A stretch of DNA of 64,000 nucleotides from Symbiodinium natans (taxonomy: Eukaryota; Sar; Dinophyceae; Suessiales; Symbiodiniaceae): NCBI GenBank assembly GCA_905221605.1, contig CAJNDS010002568.1:1093913-1157912 (forward strand), in the 5' to 3' direction. Positions 63,090 to 64,000 of this stretch are shown here, in pieces (within the stretch, counting starts at the first letter, position 1; every line of letters starts with the position of its first letter). The translations under genes were made by a program, and so were the position numbers. The notes below the pieces were generated by a model. The model was given only the letters and a program-made list of their open reading frames with translations. It did not search any database and was not told where the DNA came from.

Positions 63090-64000
63090 GGGTGTAGGGT
63101 CGCGGCCAACCAAGAACCCCAGGATGCTGGGATTTGGTGTGCGCCGAAAGGCGCTGCACATGTTTATATTTATTTACTTATGTATTTATTTATTTTTTGG
63201 GAGTTCTTAAACAAATTGTAGTCTTGCCACCCTCTCGCACGAAAACGCAGACTCTATATATTGTGGCATGCTATGTGAGTGGTAGTCTAACACTGAAGTA
63301 CAATGTAACCCAAAAGCCAAAACCGGAACCCTGAGCCCTGAGCCCTGAACCCTAAACCCTAATTAAACCCTGAACCCTGAACCCTAAATCCTATACCCTA
63401 AATTCTGAACGTGCATATTTTAGGGTTTAGGGTGGCGTTCTTGCCCTTGGGATCACCGTCGTCGACTCAGAGGCTAGAGCTTTGAGTGGGAAGAACTCTG
63501 ACAACGCACTTGGGTTTGGGTAGGGTCTAGGGTTAAGTGTTGAGAGTTTCGGGCACCAACACACCACTGGTCTAAGCAGAAGCACTGTGCCCCGGAACAC
63601 TGATTCCAAAAAACAGACACACACCCTACACCCTACACCCTGCACCATACACCCTGCACCCTACACCCTAAACCCTAAACCCTAAACCTCAAGCAAGCAA
63701 GGGCGCTTGGAGGAGTCGAAGATGATCCTTGGCAGCACGAGAGAGTTCGAGGCCGGGAGCCCTGGAGGGATTTTAAGGGACGACAGGTTTAGGGTTTAGG
63801 GTTTAGGGTTTAGGGTGTAGGGTTTAGGGTTTAGGGTTTAGGGTTTAGGGTTACCCCGCCCAAAAGTTATCTAGGGCTTCTACGGGTTTTAGGGTTTCGG
63901 GTTTCGGGATTGGGGCTTCGGGCTTGGGGCATAGGCTTTCGGGTTTGGGGTTCTAGGGGCCCTTTGCGGCGGTATAGGAGCTACGAGTATTTCGGGCCGG
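63090..64000. repeat. Tracts of CCCTAAA/TTTAGGG and CACCCTA variants with unassigned spacers
   Basis: Arrays at 63340-63400, 63622-63690 and 63785-63855. A minus-strand stretch IIFDSSKR near 63742-63765 resembles an FKBP FDSS motif, but I could not join it in phase to the FKBP exons. Confidence 0.5.

Noticed and set aside
1-64000. Chromosome end (telomere)
   Set aside because: Arrays are short, interspersed and change orientation, and genes with introns run through them.

Overview
The window looks like nuclear DNA of a dinoflagellate, most likely Symbiodiniaceae or a close relative; the genus cannot be fixed by eye. Three things point there: a ubiquitin-like/RCC1-repeat protein of a type I know from dinoflagellates, several introns that fit GC or GA donors as well as GT, and pervasive telomere-type TTTAGGG/CCCTAAA repeats. 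I saw no prokaryotic gene organisation, tRNA, rRNA or CRISPR. Most long open frames are shadows of repeats or use TTG/GTG starts that mean nothing here.

The window is a mosaic of interstitial TTTAGGG/CCCTAAA arrays (2 to about 20 units, both orientations, many variants) and non-repeat islands of about 40-300 bp. The islands hold exon-sized coding pieces. Joined across predicted splice sites they give recognisable proteins, so many arrays are intron content rather than chromosome ends. Three genes are well supported, all on the minus strand: (1) a J-domain (DnaJ-type) protein in at least 7 micro-exons, 19008 down to 12610; (2) a ubiquitin-like + RCC1-repeat protein, 11910 down to 10064, whose two introns are each a copy of a dispersed short inverted-repeat element; (3) an FKBP-type peptidyl-prolyl isomerase, about 62939 down to 57630, with a 4-kb intron full of a GCCAGGGTTGCCCCC minisatellite. 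On the plus strand the 3' end of a gene at 31874-32245 is split by another short inverted-repeat element that restores the frame when removed on a GC-AG pair. About 40 further candidate exons are listed with low to moderate confidence; their proteins are not recognised.

At least ten families of short (about 80-250 bp) inverted-repeat elements (named A-J here) are scattered through the window. Copies of A, B and C sit exactly as introns, which fits introner (intron-generating) elements. One D copy is split by a CCCTAAA array, and one J copy interrupts an open frame with TA on both sides.

Layout: 0.5-9.5 kb, arrays plus small minus-strand candidate exons; 10-19 kb, RCC1 and J-domain genes; 19-34 kb, arrays, elements and candidate exons on both strands; 34-42.6 kb, the best unassigned minus-strand exons plus a CTTGCCCCA minisatellite/hairpin block; 44.0-49.5 kb, an array-free island flanked by direct repeats and carrying tandem duplications; 49.5-57 kb, arrays and candidate exons; 57.6-63 kb, the FKBP gene; 63-64 kb, arrays.
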